Origin: Eubacteriales bacterium
GTDB lineage: Bacteria; Bacillota_A; Clostridia; Christensenellales; Aristaeellaceae
Length of the DNA stretch: 15,223 nucleotides
Reading direction: 5' to 3'
Assembly: GCA_029974035.1 (NCBI GenBank)
Contig: JARKQG010000126.1
Location: 1 to 15,223, forward strand
How positions within the stretch are numbered: position 1 is the first letter of the stretch; each line of letters opens with the position of its first letter. This document shows, one piece after another, positions 1 to 7,448 of this stretch. Position numbers and translations under genes: made by a program. The notes below the pieces were generated by a model. It was not told the origin of the DNA and did not search any database. It saw only the letters and a program-made list of their open reading frames with translations.

Positions 1-1
1 T

Positions 2-154
2 TTTGTGGCGCTGCCGCTGGTGGTTCCGGCGGTATTCGTCTACTTTGGCTGGCTTTGGGTGCTCTGGGGGGCCGCGCTGCCGATGTACCTGACGGTGAAA
101 CTGTACCGGAAGCGGCTGGGAAACGAGCCACCGCCAAATTCGGGAGAAGACTGA
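2..154 (+). CDS. C-terminal end of an unidentified membrane protein (partial)
   Basis: An open frame enters from the left edge and stops with TGA at 152-154, giving the last 50 residues of a protein. The first 30 or so residues are almost entirely hydrophobic and aromatic (several Val, Leu, Trp, Phe and Tyr), which reads as one or two membrane segments. A basic stretch follows (KLYRKRLG) and then a short polar tail ending in PPPNSGED. The basic stretch directly after the helix suggests that the C-terminus lies in the cytoplasm. The frame fits better than the alternative frame 1, which is Gly/Ala/Arg-rich like an artefact of GC-rich DNA. The family cannot be recognised from this fragment. Its stop codon touches the hairpin at 154-183. 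Confidence 0.6.
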   Translation, partial: FVALPLVVPAVFVYFGWLWVLWGAALPMYLTVKLYRKRLGNEPPPNSGED

Positions 155-183
155 CGCGCCCGGCGCATTCGCGCCGGGCGCGT
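154..183. terminator. Strong GC hairpin between convergent genes, probable bidirectional terminator
   Basis: A perfect 13-bp inverted repeat (154-166 against 171-183) surrounds the 4-base loop ATTC. It lies immediately after the stop of the + strand gene and 25 bp beyond the stop of hflX on the other strand. The position is right for a shared terminator. However, neither side has a true T-run: the + side continues CCTTAT and the - side CAGTCTTCT. Termination may therefore be incomplete or factor-assisted, or the hairpin may mainly protect the 3' ends. Confidence 0.6.
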
Positions 184-208
184 CCTTATGGCAGGGCGGC
201 CATGAAAG

Positions 209-1960
209 TCAGCGGATCAGCTTCAGCGCCCGCTGGTGCAGCGGGCCGTCCAGCATCGCCACCACGCGGGTGCCCTCGGGCAGGTATTCTTCCTCGAGAA
301 TCTGACTCTCCCGGTGCAGGAGATTCAGCGCCGCGCCCCGATCGTAGGGCACGACCAGTTCCACCCGGGCGCGCATCTTCTGTACGCGCTTTCCAATTTC
401 GGCCACGAGCCGGTCAAGCCCCGCGCCGGTGGCGGCGGAGATCACAATGGCGTCCGGCGGTTCGATCTCCCCGATGTCCGCCGCCGCGTCCGCCTTGTTG
501 AGCGCTTCCATCACGGGCTTGTCGCCCGCGCCGAGGGAGGCCAGCACGTCCAGCACCGTCTGCCGCTGGGCGTGATACTGGGGGGAGGCCAGGTCGCTGA
601 CCACCACCAGGAGGTCCGCGTACAGCGCCTCCTCGAGGGTGGACCGGAAGGCTTCCACCAGTTCGTGGGGGAGCTTCCGGATAAAGCCCACGGTATCCAC
701 CAGCAGGCATTCGCCGCCCTCCGGCAGCGGCAGCCGGCGCATCACCGGGTCCAGCGTGGCAAAGAGCTTGTCCTCCGCCGGCACATTGGCGCCCGAGAGG
801 GCGTTCAAAAGCGTGGACTTGCCGGCGTTGGTGTAGCCCACGAGGGCCACCACGGTTTTGTCCGTCTTTTTGCGCCGGTCCCGGCGGGCCTGACGCTGGC
901 GGGACAGCTCGGCCAGCTCGGCGGCCAAATCGTCAATCCTGCGGCGGATGCGCCGGCGGTCCACCTCCAGCCGGGTTTCGCCGGGGCCGCGGGTGCCGAT
1001 GCCGCCGCCCAGGCGCGACAGGGAGGTGCCCAGCCCCGTCAGCCGCGGCAGGCGGTACTTCAGCTGCGCCAATTCCACCTGCAGCTTGCCCTCCCGGCTC
1101 TCCGCCCGGCGGGCGAAGATGTCCAGGATCAGCTGGGTGCGGTCGATCACGCGGACGCCTAGCGCTTCCTCCAGGTTGCGCTGCTGCGCGCCGGTGAGCT
1201 CGTCGTCCACGATGGCCAGATCGATCTCCAGCGCCTGACAGTCCAGCGCCAGCGCCTCCGCCTTGCCGCTGCCGATGTAGGTGGCGGGGTCGGGCTTGCG
1301 CTTTTGCAGCGTGCGCGCCGCCACGATGGCCCCGGCGGTGGAGGCGAGGGCGGACAGCTCATCCAGCGAAGTATCGCTGTCGGTGGAGATGATGAGCGCC
1401 TTTTCGGCTTCCTCCACCCGATCCATCTGGCGGATGGCGGCCTCAACGCGGCGGTCGGCCAGGTCGATCTCGCGCATCCACAGGTTCTGGGGAATGCGGC
1501 CGGGCTTGACCGGGCCGAAGGCCACGATGGACAGCCGGCTGTACTCCGCCTCGCCTAGAAACGCCGCCGAGATGCCGGTGGCCACGCCGTCGGCCACGCC
1601 CACGGCGCACATGGCGTCAAAGCGCATCAGCCTGAGCGCCTGCTCGTCCACGTCGGAGAGGCGCGCGTCGCCGCCCGGATGGGTGTGGATGCAGCGGATG
1701 CCGGAGAGCCGCTCGGTGTTTCTCCGAAGGTGGCGCTCCGGCAGGCCGACGCTGGCGATGGAGCCGACCGCCACCTCCATTACAGAGCCTTCCCGGGTCA
1801 TGTAGACCATCAGCTCTCGCCCCAGCGTCATCGTGTGGCGCACCAGAAGGGCCAGAAGCCGGTCGGGGAGGAACTGGTCGCGGGGAAACTCCATCTCGTA
1901 GAGCCGCTCAAGCTCGGCGAGCACCGAATCCCGGATGCCCGCCACGTTGCCGTGGATCAT
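209..1960 (-). CDS. hflX: GTPase HflX with an N-terminal RadC/JAMM-like domain
   Basis: This 583-residue ribosome-associated GTPase belongs to the HflX family, which binds the large subunit and splits or rescues stalled ribosomes. The usual HflX part starts near residue 185. It holds the glycine-rich HflX motif (about 306-330, including [11 protein letters not shown]), a basic helical linker (332-366) and the G domain. G1 is GYTNAGKST (375-383), G3 is DTVGF (422-426), G4 is NKAD (488-491) and G5 is SAA (508-510). Residues 1-180 are an extra domain carrying [14 protein letters not shown] (92-105), the HxHP-GD-SxxD pattern of RadC and JAMM/MPN metalloproteins. Such an extension is known in clostridial HflX proteins, and it explains the length compared with about 420 residues in E. 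coli. The ATG start is preceded by AAAGGAG at 8 nt. It is the last gene of the isc operon, 28 bp after iscU. Confidence 0.95.
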   Translation of the reverse strand: MIHGNVAGIRDSVLAELERLYEMEFPRDQFLPDRLLALLVRHTMTLGRELMVYMTREGSVMEVAVGSIASVGLPERHLRRNTERLSGIRCIHTHPGGDARLSDVDEQALRLMRFDAMCAVGVADGVATGISAAFLGEAEYSRLSIVAFGPVKPGRIPQNLWMREIDLADRRVEAAIRQMDRVEEAEKALIISTDSDTSLDELSALASTAGAIVAARTLQKRKPDPATYIGSGKAEALALDCQALEIDLAIVDDELTGAQQRNLEEALGVRVIDRTQLILDIFARRAESREGKLQVELAQLKYRLPRLTGLGTSLSRLGGGIGTRGPGETRLEVDRRRIRRRIDDLAAELAELSRQRQARRDRRKKTDKTVVALVGYTNAGKSTLLNALSGANVPAEDKLFATLDPVMRRLPLPEGGECLLVDTVGFIRKLPHELVEAFRSTLEEALYADLLVVVSDLASPQYHAQRQTVLDVLASLGAGDKPVMEALNKADAAADIGEIEPPDAIVISAATGAGLDRLVAEIGKRVQKMRARVELVVPYDRGAALNLLHRESQILEEEYLPEGTRVVAMLDGPLHQRALKLIR

Positions 1961-1988
1961 GAATGCACTCCTTTACGGGGCGCGCGCG

Positions 1989-2375
1989 TCATGCGGAGAT
2001 TTCCCCCGCGTCCAACCGGCGCTTATAGTCGGCGATGGCCTCATGCAGCGCCTCCTCGGCCAGCACGCTGCAGTGTATCTTGACAGTGGGCAGCCCGCCC
2101 AGGCTGTCCATGACCATCTTGTTGGTGATCTTCAGCGCCTCGTCGATGGTCTTGCCCTTGACCAGCTCCGTGGCCTTGCTGGACGTGGCGATGGCCGCGC
2201 CGCAGCCGAAGGTCTTGAACTTCACATCCATGATGACGCCGTTCTCCACCTTGATGTCCATCTTCATGATGTCGCCGCACTTGGCGTTTCCGACGGTGCC
2301 GGAGCCGCTGGCGTTTTCGATTTCGCCCACGTTGCGGGGGTTGGTGAAATGATCCATCACTTCAGGGGTATACAT
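1989..2375 (-). CDS. iscU: NifU/IscU-type iron-sulfur cluster scaffold protein
   Basis: This 128-residue scaffold protein is where iron and the sulfur delivered by the cysteine desulfurase are assembled into Fe-S clusters in the cytoplasm. The family opening is present (YTPEVMDHFTNPRN, residues 2-15). The three cluster-ligand cysteines are in place: C33 in NAKCGD, C58 in FGCGAA and C102 in KIHCSVLAEEAL. The conserved Asp that tunes cluster release is D35. Length is normal for the stand-alone N-terminal NifU/IscU domain. The ATG start follows GGAGGG at a short distance. It lies 27 bp after nifS, its expected partner, and 28 bp before hflX. It is read from the iscR promoter. Confidence 0.96.
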   Translation of the reverse strand: MYTPEVMDHFTNPRNVGEIENASGSGTVGNAKCGDIMKMDIKVENGVIMDVKFKTFGCGAAIATSSKATELVKGKTIDEALKITNKMVMDSLGGLPTVKIHCSVLAEEALHEAIADYKRRLDAGEISA

Positions 2376-2402
2376 GGCGATCCCTCCATTTTTTTTCGGT
2401 CG

Positions 2403-3569
2403 TTAGGCGTGGGCCACAAACAGGGGCGACATGGCCCGCAGGCGATCCACGATTTTCTTAAGTTCCGAGATGACGTATTCGACTTCCTGGGGGGTGTTCT
2501 CCTCGCTCAGCGAAAAGCGCAGCGATCCGTGGGCGATTTCGTGGGGAAGGCCGATGGCCAGCAGCACGTGGCTGGGGTCCAGCGAGCCGGAAGTGCACGC
2601 CGAGCCGGAGGAGGCTGCGATGCCCGCGATGTCCAGGCTCAGAAGCAGCGCCTCGCCCTCGATGAAGCGCACCGACACGTTGGCGTTGCCCGGCAGGCGC
2701 TTTGTGGCGTGGCCGTTCAGCCGCACGTCCGGGATGGTGGATAGGATGCCCTCAATCAGCCGGTCCCGAAGCGGGATCAGATAGGCGCGCCGGGCCTCGA
2801 GGGTGGATACGGCCCGCTCGATGGCCACGCCCATGCCCACGATGGAGGCGATGTTCTCCGTGCCGGGCCGCTGCTTGCGCTCCTGCGCGCCGCCCTGCAT
2901 CAGCGTGTTGATGCGCACGCCCTTTTTGATGTACAGCGCGCCCACGCCCTTGGGCGCGTGGAACTTGTGGCCCGACAGCGACAGCATGTCCGCGCCCAGC
3001 GCCTTCACGTCGATGGGGATGACGCCGATGGCCTGCACCGCGTCGGTGTGGAACAGCGCGCCGTGGGCCCTGGCGATCTTCGCCAGCGCCTCGACGGGCT
3101 GGACGGTGCCGATTTCGTTGTTGGCCATCATGATGGAAACCAGCGTGGTGTCCGGCCGCATCGCCTTTTCCAGGTCCTCGGGATTCACAAGGCCGTCGCC
3201 GTCCACCGGCAGGTAGGTGACTTCAAAGCCCTCCGTCTCCAGCTGCGCCATCGCGTGCAGCACCGCGTGGTGCTCGATGGCCGAGGTGATGAGATGCCGC
3301 CCCTTGGGCTTCTTTGCGTAGGCGGCGCCGCGGATGGCCCAGTTGTCCGACTCCGTGCCGCAGCCGGTGAAGTAGATCTCCTGAGGCTCCGCGCCCAGGG
3401 CCGAGGCCACCTGTTCGCGGGCGCGGTCCAGTGCCATGCGGGCCTCGCGGCCGAAGGAATGAACGCTGGAAGGATTGCCATAGGCCTCCGTCAGGTAAGG
3501 CAGCATCGCCTCCAGCACCGGCTTTGATACGCGGGTGGTCGCCGCGTTGTCCATGTAGATCCTGTTCAT
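2403..3569 (-). CDS. nifS: Cysteine desulfurase NifS/IscS
   Basis: This 388-residue pyridoxal-phosphate enzyme converts cysteine to alanine and passes the persulfide sulfur to the IscU scaffold. It opens with [17 protein letters not shown], the normal NifS start. The PLP lysine is K202 in [10 protein letters not shown]. The substrate loop [15 protein letters not shown] carries the catalytic cysteine C325. The RPGTEN motif (235-240) is present. A longer reading frame extends upstream, but the start at 3569 fits the family, follows AAAGGGAG, and overlaps the iscR stop by 4 bp (ATGA). The two genes are therefore probably translationally coupled. The C-terminus (FVAHA) looks complete. Confidence 0.96.
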   Translation of the reverse strand: MNRIYMDNAATTRVSKPVLEAMLPYLTEAYGNPSSVHSFGREARMALDRAREQVASALGAEPQEIYFTGCGTESDNWAIRGAAYAKKPKGRHLITSAIEHHAVLHAMAQLETEGFEVTYLPVDGDGLVNPEDLEKAMRPDTTLVSIMMANNEIGTVQPVEALAKIARAHGALFHTDAVQAIGVIPIDVKALGADMLSLSGHKFHAPKGVGALYIKKGVRINTLMQGGAQERKQRPGTENIASIVGMGVAIERAVSTLEARRAYLIPLRDRLIEGILSTIPDVRLNGHATKRLPGNANVSVRFIEGEALLLSLDIAGIAASSGSACTSGSLDPSHVLLAIGLPHEIAHGSLRFSLSEENTPQEVEYVISELKKIVDRLRAMSPLFVAHA

Positions 3570-3997
3570 TGCAAACTCCCTTTCAGCGTCCCGGCGTTTG
3601 GCTCCAGCATATCCTGAAGCGTGATGCCATCCACAATGGAATTCAGTCCGTCCCGCACCTGCTTCCACACCTTGCGGGTGGGGCAGCCGTCGGCCCGATC
3701 GCAAAAATCATCCTCGGTCAGGCACTCGATGATGGCCAGATCCCCTTCCAGGGTCCGGAGCACCTGCCCGATGGTGATTTCAGCGGGTGGACGCGACAGG
3801 AGATAGCCGCCCTGCGCGCCCCGCACGCTCTTCACCAGCCCGTCCCTTCGGAGCGGCGCCATCAGCTGCTCCAGGTATGCCTCCGGCACCGACTGGCGCT
3901 CGGCAATGGCCTTGAGCGGCTGCGGCCCGCCTTCAAACGATACGGCCAGATCGTACATCGCATGGATGCCGTACCGGCCCCGCGTCGACAGCCTCAA
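3566..3997 (-). CDS. iscR: Rrf2-family iron-sulfur regulator IscR, TTG start
   Basis: This 143-residue winged-helix regulator probably senses the cell's Fe-S supply and controls its own operon. The Rrf2 signature [17 protein letters not shown] sits at the N-terminus, followed by the recognition region ([23 protein letters not shown], shortened here in description) and a GGYLLSRP wing. Three cysteines, C92, C99 and C105 ([15 protein letters not shown]), match the cluster-binding cysteines of E. coli IscR. No ATG fits: the only upstream ATG adds 26 unrelated residues. TTG at 3997 is 8 nt downstream of GGAGG and places the family motif at residue 2, so TTG is taken as the start. It is the first gene of iscR-nifS-iscU-hflX and overlaps nifS by 4 bp. 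Confidence 0.93.
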   Translation of the reverse strand: MRLSTRGRYGIHAMYDLAVSFEGGPQPLKAIAERQSVPEAYLEQLMAPLRRDGLVKSVRGAQGGYLLSRPPAEITIGQVLRTLEGDLAIIECLTEDDFCDRADGCPTRKVWKQVRDGLNSIVDGITLQDMLEPNAGTLKGSLQ

Positions 3998-4046
3998 ATC
4001 CGCCCCCTCCAATCCTGACTGATTTCGTCGGGTTTTCTCCACGCAC

Positions 4047-4075
4047 ATTATATGCCTGCCGGCGCACACCGTCAA
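4047..4075 (-). promoter_or_regulatory. Sigma-A-type promoter of the isc operon
   Basis: Read on the minus strand, TTGACG (4070-4075) and TATAAT (4047-4052) are separated by exactly 17 bp, which is near-perfect consensus. It lies about 50 bp upstream of the TTG start of iscR. A GTCAAGTAT motif (4071-4079, + strand) overlaps the -35 box and matches one half of the E. coli type-1 IscR box, so self-repression by IscR is plausible. Confidence 0.85.
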
Positions 4076-4099
4076 GTATTTCCGACAAAATTAATATGC

Positions 4100-4129
4100 T
4101 TTACGGACGCGCGGTTTATGTGCTATACT
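4100..4129 (+). promoter_or_regulatory. Sigma-A-type promoter of the alkyltransferase gene
   Basis: TTTACG (4100-4105) and TATACT (4124-4129) are spaced by 18 bp and lie 36 bp upstream of the ATG at 4165. The promoter is divergent from the isc promoter, with the two -35 boxes only 24 bp apart. A regulator bound between them could affect both. Confidence 0.7.
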
Positions 4130-4164
4130 CAGCGCGGGATAAAAAACTTCGGGAGGGGAGCGCG

Positions 4165-4716
4165 ATGCGGTCCGTCATGCGTCTGGAAACCCCGGTGGGC
4201 GCGATTTGGCTTTCGGAGGAGGACGGGGCGCTTTCGGCACTCAGGCTGCCGGGCGAAGGCGCGCCGGAGGGCGAGATGCGACAAACGCCGCTTCTGCGCG
4301 AGGCGGCCGCACAGCTTGGCGATTACTTCGCGGGCCGGCGCGCGCGGTTTGACCTGCCGCTGGCGCCCCGGGGCACCGCCTTTGAGCGGGCGGTATGGGC
4401 GGCGCTTTTGGAGATTCCCGCGGGGGAGACGGCGACCTACGGCGGCGTGGCCCGCGCGGTGGGGCGGCCAAAGGCCGCCCGCGCGGTGGGGGCAGCCAAC
4501 CACAAAAACCCGCTGCCCATCCTGATCCCCTGTCACCGGGTGATCGGCGCGGGCGGGAAGATGGTGGGCTACGGCGGCGGGCTGCCGCTGAAAGAGGCGC
4601 TCCTCGGACTGGAAGCGCGGCATTACCTGGGCCAGGGCAGCACCTCGTCACCCCGGACGAAAAACGCCTGCGCCGCGGCTCCGGCCATCGGCGCGTCGCT
4701 CATGGAATCGGAATAG
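4165..4716 (+). CDS. ogt: Methylated-DNA-protein cysteine S-methyltransferase (O6-alkylguanine repair)
   Basis: This 183-residue suicide DNA repair protein moves the alkyl group from O6-alkylguanine to its own cysteine. The active-site motif PCHRV is at 122-126, with acceptor C123. The DNA-binding helix region with the arginine finger is RAVGAAN (106-112), preceded by TYGGVARAVGRP, and the C-terminal YGGGLPLKEALLGLE completes the fold. The ATG at 4165 follows GGGAGGGGAG; an upstream in-frame ATG (4096) lies before the promoter and was rejected. The domain normally ends near LGLEARHYL (residue 155). The last 28 residues are extra, Ala/Ser-rich, and are read antisense through the end of the HAD gene. 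They may be non-functional read-through. Confidence 0.93.
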   Translation: MRSVMRLETPVGAIWLSEEDGALSALRLPGEGAPEGEMRQTPLLREAAAQLGDYFAGRRARFDLPLAPRGTAFERAVWAALLEIPAGETATYGGVARAVGRPKAARAVGAANHKNPLPILIPCHRVIGAGGKMVGYGGGLPLKEALLGLEARHYLGQGSTSSPRTKNACAAAPAIGASLMESE

Positions 4717-5168
4717 AACGCCTCGATGGGCGCATCGCCGTATTCCGCCCGGAAACGGCGCAGCTTTTCCGCGCCGTCGCAGTTTTTTCCGGCGTAGCGG
4801 CCGGTCCGGGCGTTCACGCGGGAGGCGATCAGCCGCGGGCATACGGGCCTTAGGAGAAACTCCGGCCCGGCGGAAATCACCAGATCGTCCGGCCGCCGCT
4901 GAGCCAGGTACCAGGGCTTGATGCGGCCGTTGTTTTCCGCCCAGAAGTCCGCCACCGCCCGGTCCACATCCGGAATGTCCCGCAGAAAGCCGAAGAGCCG
5001 CTCTTTGACTCTGGTCTTGTCGGCCATCCCCAGCGGAACTTTCAGCGCCGCAAGGCCCGCGCCGAGGAGGTGCCGCGCGGCGATGGGGCGCCGCCGGAGG
5101 CAGAATGCCAGAAAGCGCGCCGTGGAGTCGCCGCGGAAAATGGTGTTGTCGAAATCATAAACGTTCAT
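4623..5168 (-). CDS. HAD-superfamily phosphatase (subfamily IB, SerB-like)
   Basis: This 181-residue cytoplasmic phosphatase-like protein has all four HAD motifs. Motif I is DFDNT (residues 5-9), with nucleophile D5 and acid D7. Motif II is the serine in ISAGPEF (S99), motif III is K128 in AGKNCDG, and motif IV is SDSMSDAP with D154 and D158. The helical insert between motifs I and II fits the IB group (phosphoserine phosphatase-like), but the substrate cannot be read from sequence. The start at 5168 is supported by TTGGAGAG just upstream; the much longer upstream frame is antisense to the next operon and was rejected. Its 3' end overlaps the convergent ogt gene by 94 bp. No clear promoter was found, though TATAGA-like sequence lies about 15 bp upstream. 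Confidence 0.9.
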   Translation of the reverse strand: MNVYDFDNTIFRGDSTARFLAFCLRRRPIAARHLLGAGLAALKVPLGMADKTRVKERLFGFLRDIPDVDRAVADFWAENNGRIKPWYLAQRRPDDLVISAGPEFLLRPVCPRLIASRVNARTGRYAGKNCDGAEKLRRFRAEYGDAPIEAFYSDSMSDAPMAGAAAQAFFVRGDEVLPWPR

Positions 5169-5209
5169 GTTCTCTCCAATTCTATACAGAAAGCTCATTT
5201 TCCTGCCGC

Positions 5210-5239
5210 TTGCGGGGCGATCCCATGGTGTATTATAAT
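5210..5239 (+). promoter_or_regulatory. Probable promoter of the protease-scpA operon
   Basis: A perfect TATAAT (5234-5239) is preceded at 18 bp by TTGCGG (5210-5215), a moderate -35 box. It lies 46 bp upstream of the ATG at 5286. Confidence 0.65.
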
Positions 5240-5285
5240 AGAAACGAGGCCGCGCTGCGCGCGGCGGCGAGATTGGAGAGCGTTC

Positions 5286-6107
5286 ATGCTGATCGAAGCG
5301 TTGCAGGGCGGTTTTTCTTCCTTTAATTTTCAACAGTTCATCGTGCGGATGCTGCTGAGCATTCCGCCGTTTCTCCTGGCGCTGTCGGTCCACGAGGCCG
5401 CCCACGCCTGGATGGCCGACCGCTGCGGCGACCCGACGGCGCGGTACATGGGCCGGCTGACGCTGAACCCGCTGGCCCATGTGGACCCGATCGGGTTCGC
5501 AATGCTCTTCATCGTGGGGTTTGGCTGGGCCAAGCCCGTGCCTGTCAACCCCAACAATTTCCGCCACTACCGCAGGGACGACATCAAGGTGTCGCTGGCG
5601 GGCATCGCGGCGAACCTGATGATGTTTGTGGTCGGCTGCCTTTTGATGTACGGCACCATCGCCTTCGCGCTTTCGAGGGTGCCGGAGAGCGCCTGGATGG
5701 ACGGCATGTTTACCGTGCGGGTGGGCGGCGTGCGCTACGGCGTTTCCGTCAGCGAGGCCTTCCTCTACGCCACGGGCATGGGCGATTTTTTGATCGGTCC
5801 CTTTTTGGGGTCCATCCCCAGCTACCTGTTTGAGATGATCACGATCTTCGCCACCGTCAACCTGGTGCTGGCGGTTTTCAACCTGCTGCCAGTGCCGCCG
5901 CTGGATGGCTACCACGTGCTCAACGACCTGGTGCTCAGGCGGCAGCTCTTCGCGCCGCAGCGGGCGGCCATGGTGGGGCAGATCGCGCTGGTGGTGCTGA
6001 TCTTCTCCGGCGCGCTGGACAGGATCCTCTCCGCGGTGATCGGCGGCGCGCTGACCGGCGCGGGCACGGTGTTTGAGGCACTGTTCCGCGCGATACACAT
6101 CGTGTAG
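5286..6107 (+). CDS. Site-2 protease-like membrane metalloprotease (peptidase M50)
   Basis: This 273-residue integral membrane protein belongs to the M50B group, zinc proteases that cut within the membrane. The zinc motif HEAAH is at 36-40, inside the first hydrophobic segment. The second conserved site, NLLPVPPLDG, is at 199-208, where D207 would be the third zinc ligand. Further membrane segments are visible near 70-85, 103-130, 160-180 and 228-245. FGWAKPVPVNP (79-89) is typical of the YwhC-like branch. The ATG follows GATTGGAGAG at a good distance. The gene ends 9 bp before scpA, a pairing common in Firmicutes, which suggests co-transcription. The target of cleavage is unknown. Confidence 0.93.
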   Translation: MLIEALQGGFSSFNFQQFIVRMLLSIPPFLLALSVHEAAHAWMADRCGDPTARYMGRLTLNPLAHVDPIGFAMLFIVGFGWAKPVPVNPNNFRHYRRDDIKVSLAGIAANLMMFVVGCLLMYGTIAFALSRVPESAWMDGMFTVRVGGVRYGVSVSEAFLYATGMGDFLIGPFLGSIPSYLFEMITIFATVNLVLAVFNLLPVPPLDGYHVLNDLVLRRQLFAPQRAAMVGQIALVVLIFSGALDRILSAVIGGALTGAGTVFEALFRAIHIV

Positions 6108-6116
6108 GGAGGGCCC

Positions 6117-6833
6117 ATGTACGTCGTATCGCTGAAGCAGTTTGACGGCCCGCTGGATCTTTTGCTCACGCTGATCTCCAAGGCCAAAATAGACATCAAG
6201 GACATCTTTCTGTCGGAGATCACCGAGCAGTACCTGGAGTCCATGGCGGGCGTGGACGAACTGGACATGGACGCCGCCAGTGAATTTCTGCAGATGGCCG
6301 CGATGCTTTTGGAAATCAAGTCGCGGACGCTCTTGCCGGTGCCGCCCCGCGCGCCGGAGGACGAGGAGGAGACGCCGGAGGAGGCGCTGATCCGCAGACT
6401 TACCGAGTACAAGGCCTTCAAGGAGCTGGGCGAGCGGATGAAGGCGCTGGAGAAGGAGGCGGTGGACCGGCTGACAAAGCTGCCGGAGGAGTATCCGCTG
6501 CCGCCGCCCGCCTACGAACTGACCGGGCTGACCCTTTCCGCGCTGCAGCAGGCCTTTGAGCGGGTGCTCCGGCGGGCGGAAGCCCACGAGGACGCGCAGC
6601 GCAAGATCAGCCACGAGATCCGTCGGGACGAATTTACGATGCACGGCTGCATGAGCCGCATTCAGAAGCGGCTGGCCCGGGGCGGCGCCCGGTTTTCAGA
6701 TCTGTTTGACGGCGCGCCGGGCAGGGTTGAACTGGTGAGCGTGTTTCTGGCGCTGCTGGAGCTATTGCGCCTGGGCACGGTGCGGGTGCGGCAGTCGTCC
6801 ACCTATGGGGAGATCGATCTGACCGCCGCCTGA
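6117..6833 (+). CDS. scpA: Segregation and condensation protein A (kleisin)
   Basis: This 238-residue kleisin bridges SMC heads and works with ScpB to compact and separate chromosomes. The N-terminal signature FDGPLDLLLTLISKAKIDI and the following DIFLSEITEQYL helix are typical. The central part is acidic (APEDEEETPEEAL, about 80-92). The C-terminal winged helix ends in LLELLRLGTVRVRQSSTYGEIDL. Length is normal. The start ATG follows GGGAGGG. It is the second gene after the M50 protease. A terminator begins 8 bp after its stop, so scpB, which often follows directly, is not in this operon. Confidence 0.96.
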   Translation: MYVVSLKQFDGPLDLLLTLISKAKIDIKDIFLSEITEQYLESMAGVDELDMDAASEFLQMAAMLLEIKSRTLLPVPPRAPEDEEETPEEALIRRLTEYKAFKELGERMKALEKEAVDRLTKLPEEYPLPPPAYELTGLTLSALQQAFERVLRRAEAHEDAQRKISHEIRRDEFTMHGCMSRIQKRLARGGARFSDLFDGAPGRVELVSVFLALLELLRLGTVRVRQSSTYGEIDLTAA

Positions 6834-6835
6834 TC

Positions 6836-6875
6836 AAAAAGGGCCGTTCCGCGAAAGCGGAACGGCCCGAAGTTT
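6836..6875. terminator. Bidirectional intrinsic terminator between scpA and the FMN reductase gene
   Basis: A perfect 12-bp stem (6841-6852 with 6857-6868) closes a GAAA tetraloop. On the + strand the stem is followed by GAAGTTTT, ending the scpA transcript. On the minus strand it is followed by TTTTTGAT, ending the reductase transcript. The two convergent stops lie at 6833 and 6878. Confidence 0.9.
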
Positions 6876-6877
6876 TC

Positions 6878-7426
6878 TCAGAACCGATCAACCCAGGCCG
6901 CGAAGGCGTTCATGTATCCCTTCAGCAGGTCCTGCACGCCGGGGTCTGTGATCTCGCCCCGGCCGTCCACCGCGTCCGCGATATGGCCCACGTAGGCCTC
7001 CGGCTGCTGCATCGCATACACGTTCAAAAACGCCAGCACCTGGCGCAGGTGATGGTTGGCGCCGAAGCCGCCCAGGGCCCCGGGCGAAACGCTGACCACG
7101 CCGCCGGGTTTGCCGTTCCATACGCTCTCGCCGTAGGGGCGCGAGGCGATGTCCAGCGCGTTTTTCAGCGCCGCCGGGAAGGAGCGGTTGTGCTCCGGCG
7201 TCACGAACAGGAACCCGTCCATCGCCCGCACCGCATCGCGGAATCTGGTGTATTCGGCCGGCGGGTCCGCGTCAAAATCCTGGTTGTACAGCGGCAGGCT
7301 GGCGATGTCTACGAGGGTGAGCTCGAGGTTTTCGGGCGCGATCTTCTTCAGATACCGCGCCACGGCTTTGGAATACGCGCCTTCGCGCAGGCTGCCGGCG
7401 ACGACGCCAATGGTCTTTTTCTTCAT
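6878..7426 (-). CDS. NADPH-dependent FMN reductase (flavodoxin-like quinone/chromate reductase family)
   Basis: This 182-residue cytoplasmic flavoprotein has a flavodoxin fold. GSLREGAYSKAVA (residues 11-23) is the FMN phosphate-binding loop. TPEHNRSFPAALKNALD followed by IASRP is the hallmark region of the NADPH-dependent FMN reductase/ChrR/YieF group, with H in place of the more common Y in PEYN. Likely role: two-electron reduction of quinones, azo compounds or similar acceptors; the physiological substrate is not evident. The ATG at 7426 follows a strong AAGGAGGTG. The long upstream extension of the frame has no matching motif. It lies 68 bp downstream of lrgB on the same strand and may have its own promoter. 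Confidence 0.92.
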   Translation of the reverse strand: MKKKTIGVVAGSLREGAYSKAVARYLKKIAPENLELTLVDIASLPLYNQDFDADPPAEYTRFRDAVRAMDGFLFVTPEHNRSFPAALKNALDIASRPYGESVWNGKPGGVVSVSPGALGGFGANHHLRQVLAFLNVYAMQQPEAYVGHIADAVDGRGEITDPGVQDLLKGYMNAFAAWVDRF

Positions 7427-7448
7427 GTCAGGCACCTCCTTGGATTTA

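Noticed and set aside
236..1162. 308-codon open frame on the + strand opposite hflX
   Set aside because: It is antisense to a gene with all GTPase motifs. The translation is His/Gln/Gly/Arg-rich with no recognisable domain, typical of the mirror frame in GC-rich coding DNA.
3570..3704. 45-residue N-terminal extension of NifS
   Set aside because: It overlaps iscR on the same strand in another frame. Family members start at the [12 protein letters not shown] motif, which has its own AAAGGGAG.
5169..6644. Upstream extension of the HAD frame giving a 673-residue protein
   Set aside because: The extension is antisense to the protease and scpA genes. The HAD motif begins 5 residues after the ATG at 5168, which has its own ribosome site.
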